Of a stretch of DNA of 64,000 nt, positions 10,124-19,112 are shown piece after piece. Numbering within the stretch: position 1 is the first letter of the stretch; each line of letters opens with the position of its first letter. Position numbers and translations under genes: made by a program. The notes under the pieces are model-generated. The model saw nothing but the letters and a program-made list of their open reading frames with translations. It ran no database searches and was not told the DNA's origin. Source of the DNA: Saccharococcus thermophilus (GTDB lineage: Bacteria; Bacillota; Bacilli; Bacillales; Anoxybacillaceae); the NCBI RefSeq assembly GCF_011761475.1, contig NZ_JAASRS010000001.1, positions 744,001 to 808,000 of the forward strand, read 5' to 3'.

Positions 10124-10889
10124 CGTCATTAAAGCACCGTCACTGAAAAATCGCATGGGTAAAAAAACGATTGAGATTAAACGTTTTTTTCTCGAGCAGC
10201 CGTATGAAACGGAAAAACAGCCGGAAGACTACGAAACGATCATGAAACAAGTAAAACAGGAAGCGGCGCAAATCAAGCAGGAAGCTGAGCAATATTATGA
10301 ATCGGTGCGCCGGCAAGTGCTGAAAGAAAAAGAGGAATGGCGCATCGAAAAGGAGCAGCTGGTCCAATCCGCGCGTGAGGAAGGATATCACGCTGGGTTT
10401 GAGCATGGCCGCCAAGAAGCATTGCAGCACTATGAACAGCTGATCGCCGAGGCCCGTCATATTACGGAATTGGCAAACGCGCAGTTTTACGAACAAATCA
10501 ATGCATCGGCAGAAACGATTTTGCGCATTGGCATCAAAGTGGCGGAGCGCATTCTTGGCGAAACATTAGGAAAAGAGCATGATTATTTTTTATCGCTAGT
10601 AAAGCGGGTCCTGCAAGAAGTGCGTGAGCAAACGGAAGTGACGATTTACGTCCATCCGCTTTCCTATGAAACAGTGGCTAAGCAAAAAGAAGAATTAAAA
10701 TCGTTATTTTCTCATGAAGTCGATTTATTTATTCATCCAGACGATCAGCTTCAAGAGTATGGGTGTATCATTGAAACGCCGTTCGGGCGCATCGATGCGA
10801 GCGTGGATACACAGCTCATGCAAATAAAAGAAAAGCTAGCCGCGCGAATGAAAGAAGGGATATCCGCTGAACTGGCAAGCACTCCTTGA
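10116..10889 (+). CDS. fliH: Flagellar assembly protein FliH
   Basis: Negative regulator and C-ring tether of the export ATPase FliI, 257 residues. The TTG start at 10116 has the SD GGGGGAGG (10096-10104) at workable distance; the alternative ATG at 10107 lies only two bases from it. The N-terminal half is a long charged Gln/Glu-rich coiled coil with GxxxG-like repeats (EEGYHAGFEHGRQEA). The C-terminal domain (ILRIGIKVAERILGETLG) matches the stator-subunit fold of V/F-ATPase E-type proteins. It overlaps fliG by eight bases. Confidence 0.88.
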   Translation: MSNVIKAPSLKNRMGKKTIEIKRFFLEQPYETEKQPEDYETIMKQVKQEAAQIKQEAEQYYESVRRQVLKEKEEWRIEKEQLVQSAREEGYHAGFEHGRQEALQHYEQLIAEARHITELANAQFYEQINASAETILRIGIKVAERILGETLGKEHDYFLSLVKRVLQEVREQTEVTIYVHPLSYETVAKQKEELKSLFSHEVDLFIHPDDQLQEYGCIIETPFGRIDASVDTQLMQIKEKLAARMKEGISAELASTP

Positions 10890-10893
10890 TGAA

Positions 10894-12183
10894 ATGGACA
10901 AGATAGACACGTATAAACGTTTTGGCAAAGTATCGCGTGTCATCGGTTTAATGATTGAAGCAAAAGGGCCGGAAAGTTCCGTGGGCGACCTCTGTTATAT
11001 TCACGTCGGCAGCGGCGGACAAAAACAAAAAATCGCGGCGGAAGTAGTTGGATTTAAAGAGCAGCATATCTTGTTAATGCCATTTTCGACCGTTCAGCAT
11101 ATTTCGCCGGGATGTATGGTGGAAGCGACGGGAAGGCCGCTGCAAGTGCATGTCGGCGCTTCGTTGATCGGCCAAGTGCTCGACCCGCTTGGATTTCCTC
11201 TTGATGGCAGGCCTTTGCCGAAAGGATTGCAGCCGATTTCGATCGAACGCAATCCGCCAAATCCGCTGTCAAGACCGCCGATCGCGGAACCAATTGAAGT
11301 AGGAGTGCGCCTTATCGACAGCTTGCTTGCCGTTGGCAAAGGGCAACGCGTCGGCATATTTGCCGGCTCCGGCGTCGGCAAAAGCACGTTGATGGGGATG
11401 ATTGCCCGTCACACGAGCGCCGATATCAATGTGATCGCGTTAATTGGCGAACGCGGGCGCGAAGTGCGTGAATTTATTGAACGAGACCTTGGCCCGGAAG
11501 GATTAGCGCGCTCCATTGTCGTCGTTGCCACCTCCGATCAGCCCGCGCTGATGCGCGTGAAAGGGGCGTATACCGCCACCGCGATCGCGGAATATTTCCG
11601 TGACCAAGGAATGGATGTCATGTTTATGATGGATTCAGTGACGCGCGTGGCAATGGCGCAGCGCGAGATTGGGCTGGCGGTCGGTGAACCGCCGACAACA
11701 AAAGGCTATACGCCGTCCGTATTTGCAATATTGCCGAAACTGCTAGAGCGTACAGGAACGAACTCGCACGGCACGATCACCGCTTTTTATACGGTGTTAG
11801 TAGACGGCGATGATATGAATGAGCCGATTGCCGATACGGTCCGCGGCATTTTGGACGGCCATTTTGTCCTTGAGCGCAGTTTAGCCAATAAAGGGCAATA
11901 CCCGGCGATTAACGTATTAAAAAGCGTAAGCCGTGTGATGAACCATATTGTCACCCCAGAACATCGGCAAGCGGCAGATAAACTGCGCCAGCTCCTGTCT
12001 ACGTATATAGATTCGGAGGACTTAATCAATATAGGGGCGTACAAGCGGGGATCTTCACGGGAAATTGATGAGGCGATTCGGTTTTATCCGAAAATCATGT
12101 CGTTTTGCAAACAAGATGTGAATGAAAAAATGACGAGGGATGAAAGCATTGAAATGCTGTTTCGTCTCGTTCAAACAGGGTGA
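10894..12183 (+). CDS. fliI: Flagellum-specific ATPase FliI
   Basis: Hexameric ATPase that unfolds and delivers flagellar type III substrates; it is related to F1 beta. The product has 429 residues. Walker A is GSGVGKSTLMGM (about residues 157-168), the catalytic Glu is in GERGREVREFIE and Walker B is VMFMMDSVTR. The family signature PPTTKGYTPSVFAILPKLLERTG is intact. The start at ATG 10894 lies four bases after the fliH stop and has only a weak ribosome site, suggesting coupling to fliH. Confidence 0.96.
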   Translation: MDKIDTYKRFGKVSRVIGLMIEAKGPESSVGDLCYIHVGSGGQKQKIAAEVVGFKEQHILLMPFSTVQHISPGCMVEATGRPLQVHVGASLIGQVLDPLGFPLDGRPLPKGLQPISIERNPPNPLSRPPIAEPIEVGVRLIDSLLAVGKGQRVGIFAGSGVGKSTLMGMIARHTSADINVIALIGERGREVREFIERDLGPEGLARSIVVVATSDQPALMRVKGAYTATAIAEYFRDQGMDVMFMMDSVTRVAMAQREIGLAVGEPPTTKGYTPSVFAILPKLLERTGTNSHGTITAFYTVLVDGDDMNEPIADTVRGILDGHFVLERSLANKGQYPAINVLKSVSRVMNHIVTPEHRQAADKLRQLLSTYIDSEDLINIGAYKRGSSREIDEAIRFYPKIMSFCKQDVNEKMTRDESIEMLFRLVQTG

Positions 12184-12188
12184 AGAAC

Positions 12189-12632
12189 ATGGAGTACGCG
12201 TTTAAGCTGCAAAAAGTGTTGTCGATGAAAGAAAATGAAAAAAATCTGGCGATGAGAGAATACAATGAAGCGGTGCGGCGCTTTGAGGAGACGGCGGAAA
12301 AATTATACCATTTGCTGAAACAAAAAGAGGAGCATGAAGAAATGCATAAGCAAAAGCTCCAATTGGGGTTGTCCGTCCAAGACATCCGCCACTTCCAACA
12401 GTATATCGCCAGTCTAGAGAGAACGATCCATCATTATCAAATTCTTGTCATGCAGGCAAGAGAACAAATGCAGCGTAAACAAAGCAAACTGACGGAGCTC
12501 AATATTGAAGTGAAAAAGTATGAAAAAATAAAAGAAAAATATATGCAAGCTGTCCGGCTTGCAGAAAAAAGAGTTGAAAATAAATGGATGGATGAAATTT
12601 CTGTTCAACGTTTTGTACATCGGGGAGATTAG
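12189..12632 (+). CDS. fliJ: Flagellar export chaperone FliJ
   Basis: Coiled-coil protein (147 residues) that inserts into the FliI ring and recycles export chaperones. ATG 12189 is preferred over GTG 12180 because AGGGTG lies just upstream and the product then begins M-E-Y-A-F-K-L-Q-K-V-L, as in relatives. Nearly the whole length is charged heptad-like sequence, with the family pattern LSMKENEKNLAMREYNEAVRRFEE near the N-terminus. It starts five bases after fliI ends. Confidence 0.93.
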   Translation: MEYAFKLQKVLSMKENEKNLAMREYNEAVRRFEETAEKLYHLLKQKEEHEEMHKQKLQLGLSVQDIRHFQQYIASLERTIHHYQILVMQAREQMQRKQSKLTELNIEVKKYEKIKEKYMQAVRLAEKRVENKWMDEISVQRFVHRGD

Positions 12633-12635
12633 AGG

Positions 12636-13268
12636 ATGATGCCGAATCAAGAAGTGGAGAAAGAAGAAAAAGAAAGCAGATGGCAATGGTTTTTATTCAT
12701 TATTGTGATCCCGACATTATTTGCCGTGGCATTAGCCTTTGTCATTATGGCGATTGCCGGAGTCAATCTCGTTGATGCAGCCAAAACGTATAGCCGCCAT
12801 ATTCCGATTATTTCGCAATGGATAGATGTGCAAAAGATAGAAAAGAAATTAGTGGCAACAATTGAAAAGCAAAAAGCTACGATTGCCGACCAAAAAAAGC
12901 AGATTCGCCATTTAGAAAACGAATTATCAGCAAAACAGCAAGAAGTGGACCAATTGAAACAATCGCTTGAAAATTTGCAAAAGCAACAGTCAGCGTCAGC
13001 GCAATCGGCAAAAACGGAAGCCATTCAAAACAAAGTCATGACGATGGACGATGTTGCCAATATGTATAAAGCGATGTCGGAGAAAAACGCCGCAGCGATT
13101 TTAACCAATATGTCGGAAAGTGATGTGCTTGCGATTTTATCAGCATTAGACAGCGACAAAGCGGCGGCGATTTTGGAAAAAATGCCGCCTGATCAGGCAG
13201 CGAAGTATACGTCCATTCTGGCAAGACGCGCGGAAGAAAATCAAGCAGTGGAGGGGGCGGCACAGTGA
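12636..13268 (+). CDS. ylxF: MotE/YlxF family protein, membrane-anchored coiled coil
   Basis: Protein of 210 residues with one transmembrane helix at about residues 19-43 (WFLFIIVIPTLFAVALAFVIMAIAG), a long coiled coil at about 70-125, and a C-terminal MgtE N-like domain (MYKAMSEKNAAAILTNMSESDVLAILSALDSDKAAAILEKMPPDQAAKYTSIL). The position between fliJ and fliK is that of ylxF in B. subtilis. MotE of rhizobia has the same fold and chaperones MotC, but the function in Bacillaceae is not settled. Two adjacent ATG codons (12636, 12639) are possible starts. Confidence 0.9.
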   Translation: MMPNQEVEKEEKESRWQWFLFIIVIPTLFAVALAFVIMAIAGVNLVDAAKTYSRHIPIISQWIDVQKIEKKLVATIEKQKATIADQKKQIRHLENELSAKQQEVDQLKQSLENLQKQQSASAQSAKTEAIQNKVMTMDDVANMYKAMSEKNAAAILTNMSESDVLAILSALDSDKAAAILEKMPPDQAAKYTSILARRAEENQAVEGAAQ

Positions 13269-14464
13269 AACTTGCGGCGATATATTTACCGTTATTAGAA
13301 CAGCCAATCGCAGGATCGTCGAAAAAATCCGCTCCAAACCTGGCAGGGGAAAAAGAAGCATGCAGTCCATTTCAGCAATTGCTTGCGAATATGAAAACAA
13401 CCGCGAAGGATAGCGAAGGAAACATATTCCTTGCGCAAGGACGCTCTTCATCAGCGCGAGATGAGAAAGTCGGCCACGGAGGGACGGAAGAATGGCAAGC
13501 TTGTCTTCTTTTTCTGCTTAATGGCATGCCAGCTGCGAAGCAGGAAGATTTTTCGAAGGTCTTTACTGACGACGCAATCAAACAAGGCAATTATGCTGGA
13601 GAAAAAGAGGCGATCGAGCGCATCCTCCAGCAAATAAATAATGGTGCTATTAACATATCACCCAGACAACTAAGCAGCATGATAACGGATCAACTTGCAA
13701 GCGAATCGCAACAAGATTGGCTTATGTCGTTATTGCCCGACAAGGTAAGTAAAGGAAATCAGGATTTGCGATCCTTTTTGCAACAATTGCTAGAAAAGTG
13801 GATGGAACAAGCCAAGGGGGAAGAGGAGGTTTTCGGTCAAGGCAAAAAACTGGACAGTTCGTTATTGAATCGGTTTTCTCTTTCGCCTGGCAATTTCCAT
13901 AAGGATTTTTCTTCTTCGCCGACGACTGCTAGCAAAATAGAAAGACAGAACATGGCACAGTTGTTTCCTATGTCGCCGCTGAATGGAACGATGGTGACGT
14001 CACAAGAGAATATCCCGGTGATCACAGTGGAGCAAACGTTGCCAGAACAGCAAGAAAGCGAATCGTTTCTTCAGCAGCTGACGAAGGTGCTCCAATCAAG
14101 CCGTTTTACCCGTTTCCAAAATGGAAATGCACAGCTCGTTATCCGCCTTTATCCTGAACATTTAGGAACGTTGACGGTAAAAGTAGTGCGGGAACATGGA
14201 GCATTAACAGCGAAGCTCATCGTATCGACCGATTCTGCCAAAGAGCTGTTAGACGCTAATTTGCCGCAGCTCTGTCAAATGTTAGATACCGGGAATATCA
14301 CCGTGGAAAAATGGAACGTATGGACGGACGAGCGACATACTCCCGGATTTTATCAAGGGGAGCGGGAACACGGACAAAAACAACAACAGCAGCGAAAAGA
14401 AGAGAAACTGAAAAAACAGCCGCTTTCTCATTTTGCGGTGGAAATGTTGGATGCGGAAGCATAG
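13265..14464 (+). CDS. fliK: Flagellar hook-length control protein FliK
   Basis: Secreted molecular ruler that switches export specificity from hook to filament. The product has 399 residues. The N-terminal 280 are low-conservation, Gln/Ser-rich and presumably extended, while the C-terminal domain has the family core [47 protein letters not shown]. The GTG start at 13265 overlaps the ylxF stop by four bases (GTGA). The extreme C-terminus is Lys/Gln-rich. Confidence 0.92.
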   Translation: MKLAAIYLPLLEQPIAGSSKKSAPNLAGEKEACSPFQQLLANMKTTAKDSEGNIFLAQGRSSSARDEKVGHGGTEEWQACLLFLLNGMPAAKQEDFSKVFTDDAIKQGNYAGEKEAIERILQQINNGAINISPRQLSSMITDQLASESQQDWLMSLLPDKVSKGNQDLRSFLQQLLEKWMEQAKGEEEVFGQGKKLDSSLLNRFSLSPGNFHKDFSSSPTTASKIERQNMAQLFPMSPLNGTMVTSQENIPVITVEQTLPEQQESESFLQQLTKVLQSSRFTRFQNGNAQLVIRLYPEHLGTLTVKVVREHGALTAKLIVSTDSAKELLDANLPQLCQMLDTGNITVEKWNVWTDERHTPGFYQGEREHGQKQQQQRKEEKLKKQPLSHFAVEMLDAEA

Positions 14465-14475
14465 GGGGGAGAAAA

Positions 14476-14904
14476 ATGACGACAAATGGCATTGATGCAA
14501 GCTTGCTGCTTGACAACTATAAGCCGCCGGAGCAAAAAACAGGAAACCAAATATTAGGAAAAGATGATTTTTTAAAAATATTGCTCGCCCAATTGGAAAA
14601 TCAAGATCCGCTAAACCCGATGGAAGATAAAGACTTTATTGCGCAAATGGCGACGTTTTCTTCGTTAGAGCAGATGATCAATATTTCGAACATGCTGGAG
14701 CAATGGATGCAAACGACGCAGCATGATGCGCTTCTTCGCTACAGTGAGTGGATTGGCAAAAACGTCTATTGGCAAGACGGTGAGGCGATCAAAAGCGGGA
14801 CAGTAAAATCGGTATCGCAAAAAGACAATCAAATTTTTCTTGAGCTTGATAACGGCACCGTAGTTGCAGCGAATTCGGTTGTGAAAGTCGAATCGAATAA
14901 ATAA
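14476..14904 (+). CDS. flgD: Flagellar hook assembly scaffold FlgD
   Basis: Hook cap protein needed for FlgE polymerisation, 142 residues, close to the short B. subtilis form. The ATG at 14476 follows GGGGGGAG. The N-terminal signature [41 protein letters not shown] is diagnostic. The C-terminal 60 residues ([25 protein letters not shown]) form the small beta domain. flgE follows 21 bases later. Confidence 0.95.
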   Translation: MTTNGIDASLLLDNYKPPEQKTGNQILGKDDFLKILLAQLENQDPLNPMEDKDFIAQMATFSSLEQMINISNMLEQWMQTTQHDALLRYSEWIGKNVYWQDGEAIKSGTVKSVSQKDNQIFLELDNGTVVAANSVVKVESNK

Positions 14905-14925
14905 GCGAAAGGGAGAGGAATCACA

Positions 14926-15807
14926 ATGCTTCGTTCTATGTATTCGGGAATTAGTGCAATGAAAAATTTTCAAATAAAGCTGGACGTAATTGGGAACAAC
15001 ATCGCAAATGTCAATACATATGGATTTAAAAAAGGAAGAACGATTTTTAAAGATTTAGTGAGTCAGCAAATTGCAGGGGCAAGCGGTCCGACAGCAAACC
15101 GCGGCGGCGTTAATCCAAAACAAGTTGGATTGGGTGCGCAGTTGGCAGCGATTGATACCGTTCATACCCAAGGTAGCTTACAAACAACAGGACGTCCGTT
15201 AGACTTAGCCATTTCTGGAGATGGGTTTTTTGTACTTGGAGAAGGTGTAAATAGTAATGCAGTTGTTAATCCAGTATATACGAGAGCGGGAAATTTTTAT
15301 TTAGATAAACAAGGAAATATTGTTAATGCCGATGGTTTATATTTAATGGGAGAACCTTATAATCAGCCTCCGAGCCCAAATACAGCTACAGGAACTGTTG
15401 GTAAAATTAACATTCCTCTAAACGCTAAAAGTTTTAGCATCGGTTCTGATGGAACTGTGACTTATGTTGATAGTAACGGTAATCTACAAACAGCAGGAAA
15501 AATTAAATTAGCAAAATTTGCGAATAATGATGGATTAGAGAAGGCAGGGCAGAATCTATTTAGAGAAACAGCAAACTCTGGTTCTATTGACAAAGGAGGA
15601 GCGACTGGAGTAGATTTGACGGATCTGAACGACCCTGGACAAGGCGGAACTGGCACCATCGTCTCCGGTGCTTTGGAAATGTCCAACGTCGACCTTTCGG
15701 AAGAATTTACGGAAATGATTGTCGCCCAGCGCGGCTTCCAGGCCAACGCCCGCATTATTACGACATCGGATGAAATTTTGCAAGAGCTTGTCAATTTGAA
15801 GAAATAG
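14926..15807 (+). CDS. flgE: Flagellar hook protein FlgE (FlgG-like)
   Basis: The hook subunit in Bacillus; older annotations call it FlgG. The product has 293 residues. The N-terminal MLRSMYSGISAMKNFQIKLDVIGNNIANVNTYGFKKGR and C-terminal VDLSEEFTEMIVAQRGFQANARIITTSDEILQELVNLKK are the axial-protein helices, and DLAISGDGFFVL marks the D1 domain. The central third (about 15241-15600) is strikingly AT-rich (28-43% GC by hand count of single lines), against 48-58% just downstream, with matching codon bias. The product is somewhat longer than B. subtilis FlgE (264). A conserved frame with a variable surface domain suggests local recombination. Confidence 0.93.
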   Translation: MLRSMYSGISAMKNFQIKLDVIGNNIANVNTYGFKKGRTIFKDLVSQQIAGASGPTANRGGVNPKQVGLGAQLAAIDTVHTQGSLQTTGRPLDLAISGDGFFVLGEGVNSNAVVNPVYTRAGNFYLDKQGNIVNADGLYLMGEPYNQPPSPNTATGTVGKINIPLNAKSFSIGSDGTVTYVDSNGNLQTAGKIKLAKFANNDGLEKAGQNLFRETANSGSIDKGGATGVDLTDLNDPGQGGTGTIVSGALEMSNVDLSEEFTEMIVAQRGFQANARIITTSDEILQELVNLKK

Positions 15808-15810
15808 TGA

Positions 15811-15853
15811 AGGAGGGAGGGTACTAGCCGCCGTCTAGTACCCTAATACATAC
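15811..15853 (+). promoter_or_regulatory. Split ribosome binding site with intervening hairpin before swrD
   Basis: AGGAGGG (15811-15817) is followed directly by a perfect 10-bp hairpin, 15818-15827 with 15835-15844 and a 7-nt loop, then nine bases to the swrD ATG at 15854. Without the fold the SD lies 36 bases from the ATG. With it the effective spacing is about nine or ten. No other SD precedes the ATG and an in-frame stop at 15836 excludes an earlier start. Confidence 0.6.
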
Positions 15854-16081
15854 ATGATTGCACTGACTAGGCTCAATGGCAAAAAGTTTGTGCTCAACGC
15901 GCTTTATATTGAACAAGTGGAGGCCTTTCCGGATACGACGATTACACTGACCAATGGAAAGAAATTGGTTGTCCGCGAATCCGTACAGGAAGTTGTCGAT
16001 TTAGTCAATGATTTTTATCGGCAAGCGGCGGTGTTGCGCTTACTGGGAGATTTAGGAGGATCCGAAAGTGAAAAGCAATAA
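15854..16081 (+). CDS. swrD: SwrD (FlbD family) small flagellar protein
   Basis: Protein of 75 residues of the FlbD/YlzI family. In B. subtilis SwrD increases flagellar motor power and is needed for swarming. The family core LTRLNGKKFVLNALYIEQVEAFPDTTITLTNGKKLVVRESVQEVV is complete. It lies between flgE and fliL as in B. subtilis. The start overlaps no upstream gene, and its ribosome site is unusual (see the separate entry). Its 3' end overlaps the fliL start by 14 bases. Confidence 0.93.
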   Translation: MIALTRLNGKKFVLNALYIEQVEAFPDTTITLTNGKKLVVRESVQEVVDLVNDFYRQAAVLRLLGDLGGSESEKQ

Positions 16082-16496
16082 ACTAATTAAAACGATGATC
16101 ATGATCCTTGTCATTATTGCTCTTATTGGTACTGTAGCATTAATTGCGGTGATGAAACTAACCGGCCAAAAAGAAACTGGCGCGCCAAGCGCGGATGAAA
16201 TTGTCGCCAGTTCGATCGATATTCCGGATGTTACAACGAATCTAGCAGATGGGAGCTACGTGAAAATTTCCTTTAAAATTCAAATGGACAGTAAAGATGG
16301 TAAGGATGAGGCGGAAAAACGCGATTTTCAAATTAAAAATATTATTATTGAAGAACTTTCGGAAATGAAAGCGGAGAATTTCAAAGGGAAAAAAGGTATG
16401 GTCGCGTTAGAAGAACGGTTGAAACAACAAATTAATCAAATCATGCAAGAAGGAAAAGTAGTGCAAGTATACATCACCTCCTTTATCCTCCAATAG
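16068..16496 (+). CDS. fliL: Flagellar basal body-associated protein FliL
   Basis: Single-pass membrane protein of 142 residues that surrounds and supports stator units. The GTG start at 16068 follows AGGAGGA by seven bases. The transmembrane helix is at about residues 8-28 (MIMILVIIALIGTVALIAVM). The extracytoplasmic stomatin-like domain contains LADGSYVKISFKIQMDS and ends in the family motif VYITSFILQ. It overlaps the end of swrD. Confidence 0.94.
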   Translation: MKSNKLIKTMIMILVIIALIGTVALIAVMKLTGQKETGAPSADEIVASSIDIPDVTTNLADGSYVKISFKIQMDSKDGKDEAEKRDFQIKNIIIEELSEMKAENFKGKKGMVALEERLKQQINQIMQEGKVVQVYITSFILQ

Positions 16497-16524
16497 CCTG
16501 TACCGTAAAGGGGGGAAGACGATT

Positions 16525-17529
16525 ATGACGGCGGGCGAAGTATTATCACAGAGCGAAATAGACGCGCTTTTAGCGGCGCTGTCTACTGGGGAAATGAGCG
16601 CGGAGGAGTTAAAAAAAGAAGAGGAAGGCAAGCGCGTCAAAGTCTATGATTTTAAGCGGGCGCTTCGCTTTTCGAAAGATCAAATTCGCAGTTTGACGCG
16701 CATTCATGAGAATTTTGCTAGATTATTAACTACGTTTTTCTCTGCGCAACTACGGACATATGTGCAAATATCGGTGGCATCGGCAGATCAAATTCCGTAT
16801 GAGGAATTTATTCGTTCTATTCCAAAAATGACGATCATCAACGTTTTTGAAGTTCCGCCGCTGAACGGGCACATTTTGATGGAAGTAAACCCTAATATTG
16901 CGTACGCAATGCTTGATCGCGTCATGGGCGGCAGAGGAACAAGCATGAATAAAGTAGATAACCTGACCGAAATTGAAACGCGGATTATGTCCAATTTGTT
17001 TGATAAAGCGTTTGCCAATTTGCGCGATGCCTGGGAATCTATTGCCGACATCGATCCCGTTTTAGCTGATTTTGAAGTAAACCCTCAATTTTTGCAAATG
17101 ATATCGCCGAATGATACGGTGGTGGTCATTTCGCTGAACACACAAATCGGCGAGACGAGCGGAATGATGAATATTTGTATACCGCATGTTGTGCTTGAGC
17201 CTATCATGCCAAGATTATCGGTTCATTATTGGATGCAGGCGCAGAAAAAAGAAAGCTCCCCCGAGGAAGCAAAAGCGCTCGAGGAACGGATTCGTTTTGC
17301 CAAGCTGCCGATTGTTGCGGAACTTGGCACGGCGACGATTACGATTGAAGAATTTTTGCAGTTGGAAGTCGGCGATGTGATTGAGCTTACGCAGTCGATT
17401 CATCAACCGCTTTTAGTGAAAGTCGGCGATATTCCAAAATTTATTGGGCAACCCGGAAAGAGAAATAAAAAGCTGGCGGTTCAAATTTTAGGCACGGTTA
17501 AGGGGGGCGAACATGACGATGATGAATGA
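16525..17529 (+). CDS. fliM: Flagellar motor switch protein FliM
   Basis: C-ring subunit, 334 residues. The N-terminal LSQSEIDALLAAL is the peptide that binds CheY-P. The central CheC-like domain contains the FliG-contacting segment with a GGRG loop (LDRVMGGRGTSMNKV). The C-terminal SpoA/FliN-type domain (ELGTATITIEEFLQLEVGDVIELTQ) pairs with FliY. The start ATG at 16525 lies behind AAGGGGGG. Its last 17 bases overlap fliY. Confidence 0.97.
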   Translation: MTAGEVLSQSEIDALLAALSTGEMSAEELKKEEEGKRVKVYDFKRALRFSKDQIRSLTRIHENFARLLTTFFSAQLRTYVQISVASADQIPYEEFIRSIPKMTIINVFEVPPLNGHILMEVNPNIAYAMLDRVMGGRGTSMNKVDNLTEIETRIMSNLFDKAFANLRDAWESIADIDPVLADFEVNPQFLQMISPNDTVVVISLNTQIGETSGMMNICIPHVVLEPIMPRLSVHYWMQAQKKESSPEEAKALEERIRFAKLPIVAELGTATITIEEFLQLEVGDVIELTQSIHQPLLVKVGDIPKFIGQPGKRNKKLAVQILGTVKGGEHDDDE

Positions 17530-18718
17530 TGGCATGTTATCGCAAGATGAAATTGACGCGCTGCTGCGCGGAGTAGGCGGAAACGACGACATTCCAACAT
17601 TAGAGGACGTATTATCCCCATTAGAACAAGACGCGCTTGGAGAAATTGGCAACATTTCGTTTGGAAGCTCGGCAACAGCGCTGTCGATGCTGTTAAATCA
17701 AAAGGTGGAAATTACGACGCCAAGCGTTTCCATCATTGAGCGAAAAAATGTCGCCAATGAATTTCCGCAGCCGTATGTAGCGATTCAAGTGAATTATACA
17801 GATGGGTTTTTAGGAACGAATTTGCTTGTCATTAAACAGGATGATGCGGCGATTATTGCCGATTTAATGCTAGGCGGGGACGGAAAAGGCACAAGCGATT
17901 CTTTAGGGGAAATTCAGCTAAGCGCGGTGCAAGAAGCGATGAACCAAATGATGGGATCGGCGGCGACAGCGATGTCCACCGTGTTCGGAAAGCGTGTGGA
18001 CATTTCTCCTCCGACCATTCACTTGCTGGATATAAAAGAAGGGGAAGGGCTCGAGTATTTGCCGGATGAAGACATATTGATTAAAGTTTCGTTTCGCTTA
18101 AAAATTGGCAATTTAATCGATTCGAGCATTATGCAGCTATTGCCTGTTGATTTCGCAAAAGAGCTTGTACAACAACTTCTTCAGCCTAATGGCCATGGGG
18201 AAGCGCCTTCGGAGAGCGCTGTATATGGAGAACAACGGGACAGCGAAAAATCATTTGTCATGGCGGAAACAAATAGCACACAGCCGTCCCATTCGGCCCA
18301 CGATGCCGCGCAGGCGGTATCTTCACAGCGCCATACAGAACAGTCCGATGCGCAATCTTCGAACTATTTCGGGGCGAACGCAAGGGCAGGAGAGAGGCAG
18401 ATTCAGACGGCCGATTTTGCCGAATTTGCACCTTCTCCGCCTGTTGATGCAGAAGTGAAAAACTTATCCCTTCTTCTTGATGTTCCGCTTCAAGTAACAG
18501 TTGAATTAGGGCGCACCAAGCGCTCTGTTCAGGAAATCTTAAATTTATCGGCCGGATCGATCATTGAATTGGATAAACTAGCCGGTGAACCTGTCGATAT
18601 ATTGGTCAACAATAAGTTGATCGCTAAAGGAGAAGTGGTCGTGATTGACGAAAATTTTGGTGTGCGCGTTACCGATATTATTAGCCAGAGCGATCGTTTA
18701 AAAAGATTAAAATTTTAG
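17513..18718 (+). CDS. fliY: Motor switch phosphatase FliY (FliN/CheC fusion)
   Basis: Gram-positive switch protein that dephosphorylates CheY-P at the motor. The product has 401 residues. The N-terminal peptide MLSQDEIDALLRGVGG binds CheY-P. Two CheC-type active sites are present, each with E-x-x-N: ALGEIGNISFGSSATALS and VQEAMNQMMGSAATAMS. A hydrophilic low-complexity linker spans about residues 225-305 and a C-terminal FliN/SpoA domain follows (LLLDVPLQVTVELGRTKRSVQEIL). The ATG at 17513 lies behind GGGGGCG. Confidence 0.96.
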   Translation: MTMMNDGMLSQDEIDALLRGVGGNDDIPTLEDVLSPLEQDALGEIGNISFGSSATALSMLLNQKVEITTPSVSIIERKNVANEFPQPYVAIQVNYTDGFLGTNLLVIKQDDAAIIADLMLGGDGKGTSDSLGEIQLSAVQEAMNQMMGSAATAMSTVFGKRVDISPPTIHLLDIKEGEGLEYLPDEDILIKVSFRLKIGNLIDSSIMQLLPVDFAKELVQQLLQPNGHGEAPSESAVYGEQRDSEKSFVMAETNSTQPSHSAHDAAQAVSSQRHTEQSDAQSSNYFGANARAGERQIQTADFAEFAPSPPVDAEVKNLSLLLDVPLQVTVELGRTKRSVQEILNLSAGSIIELDKLAGEPVDILVNNKLIAKGEVVVIDENFGVRVTDIISQSDRLKRLKF

Positions 18719-18732
18719 GAGGTTTATAGGCA

Positions 18733-19092
18733 ATGGCAAGAATATTAGTGGTCGATGACGCAGCATTTATGAGAATGATGATTAAAGATATTTTAACGAA
18801 AAATGGACATGAAGTAGTAGCGGAAGCGGCTGACGGCCGGCAGGCGATTGAAAAATATAAGGAAACCCGTCCGGATATCGTGACGATGGATATTACGATG
18901 CCGGAGATGGATGGCATTACCGCGTTAAGGGAGATTAAAAAGATCGACAGCAATGCGAAAGTGATTATGTGCTCGGCAATGGGGCAACAGGCGATGGTGA
19001 TCGACGCGATTCAAGCGGGCGCGAAAGATTTTGTCGTCAAACCGTTCCAGGCCGACCGCGTCATTGAAGCGATCAATAAAACACTCGGATGA
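18733..19092 (+). CDS. cheY: Chemotaxis response regulator CheY
   Basis: Single receiver domain of 119 residues. The acidic pocket (VVDDAAF, Asp9/Asp10), phospho-acceptor Asp53 (VTMDITMPEMDG), the Ser/Thr switch region in IMCSAMGQ and the conserved Lys (FVVKPF) are all present. CheY-P binds FliM and FliY; in Bacillus it promotes counter-clockwise running. AGGAGG precedes ATG 18733. The stop overlaps an ATG that is probably not the fliO start. Confidence 0.97.
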   Translation: MARILVVDDAAFMRMMIKDILTKNGHEVVAEAADGRQAIEKYKETRPDIVTMDITMPEMDGITALREIKKIDSNAKVIMCSAMGQQAMVIDAIQAGAKDFVVKPFQADRVIEAINKTLG

Positions 19093-19112
19093 ATATAAGA
19101 GGTGGAATTCAT

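Noticed and set aside
19089-19112. ATG overlapping the cheY stop as the fliO start
   Set aside because: No ribosome site precedes it, while TTG 19113 has GAGGTGG at good distance and starts a clean signal peptide.
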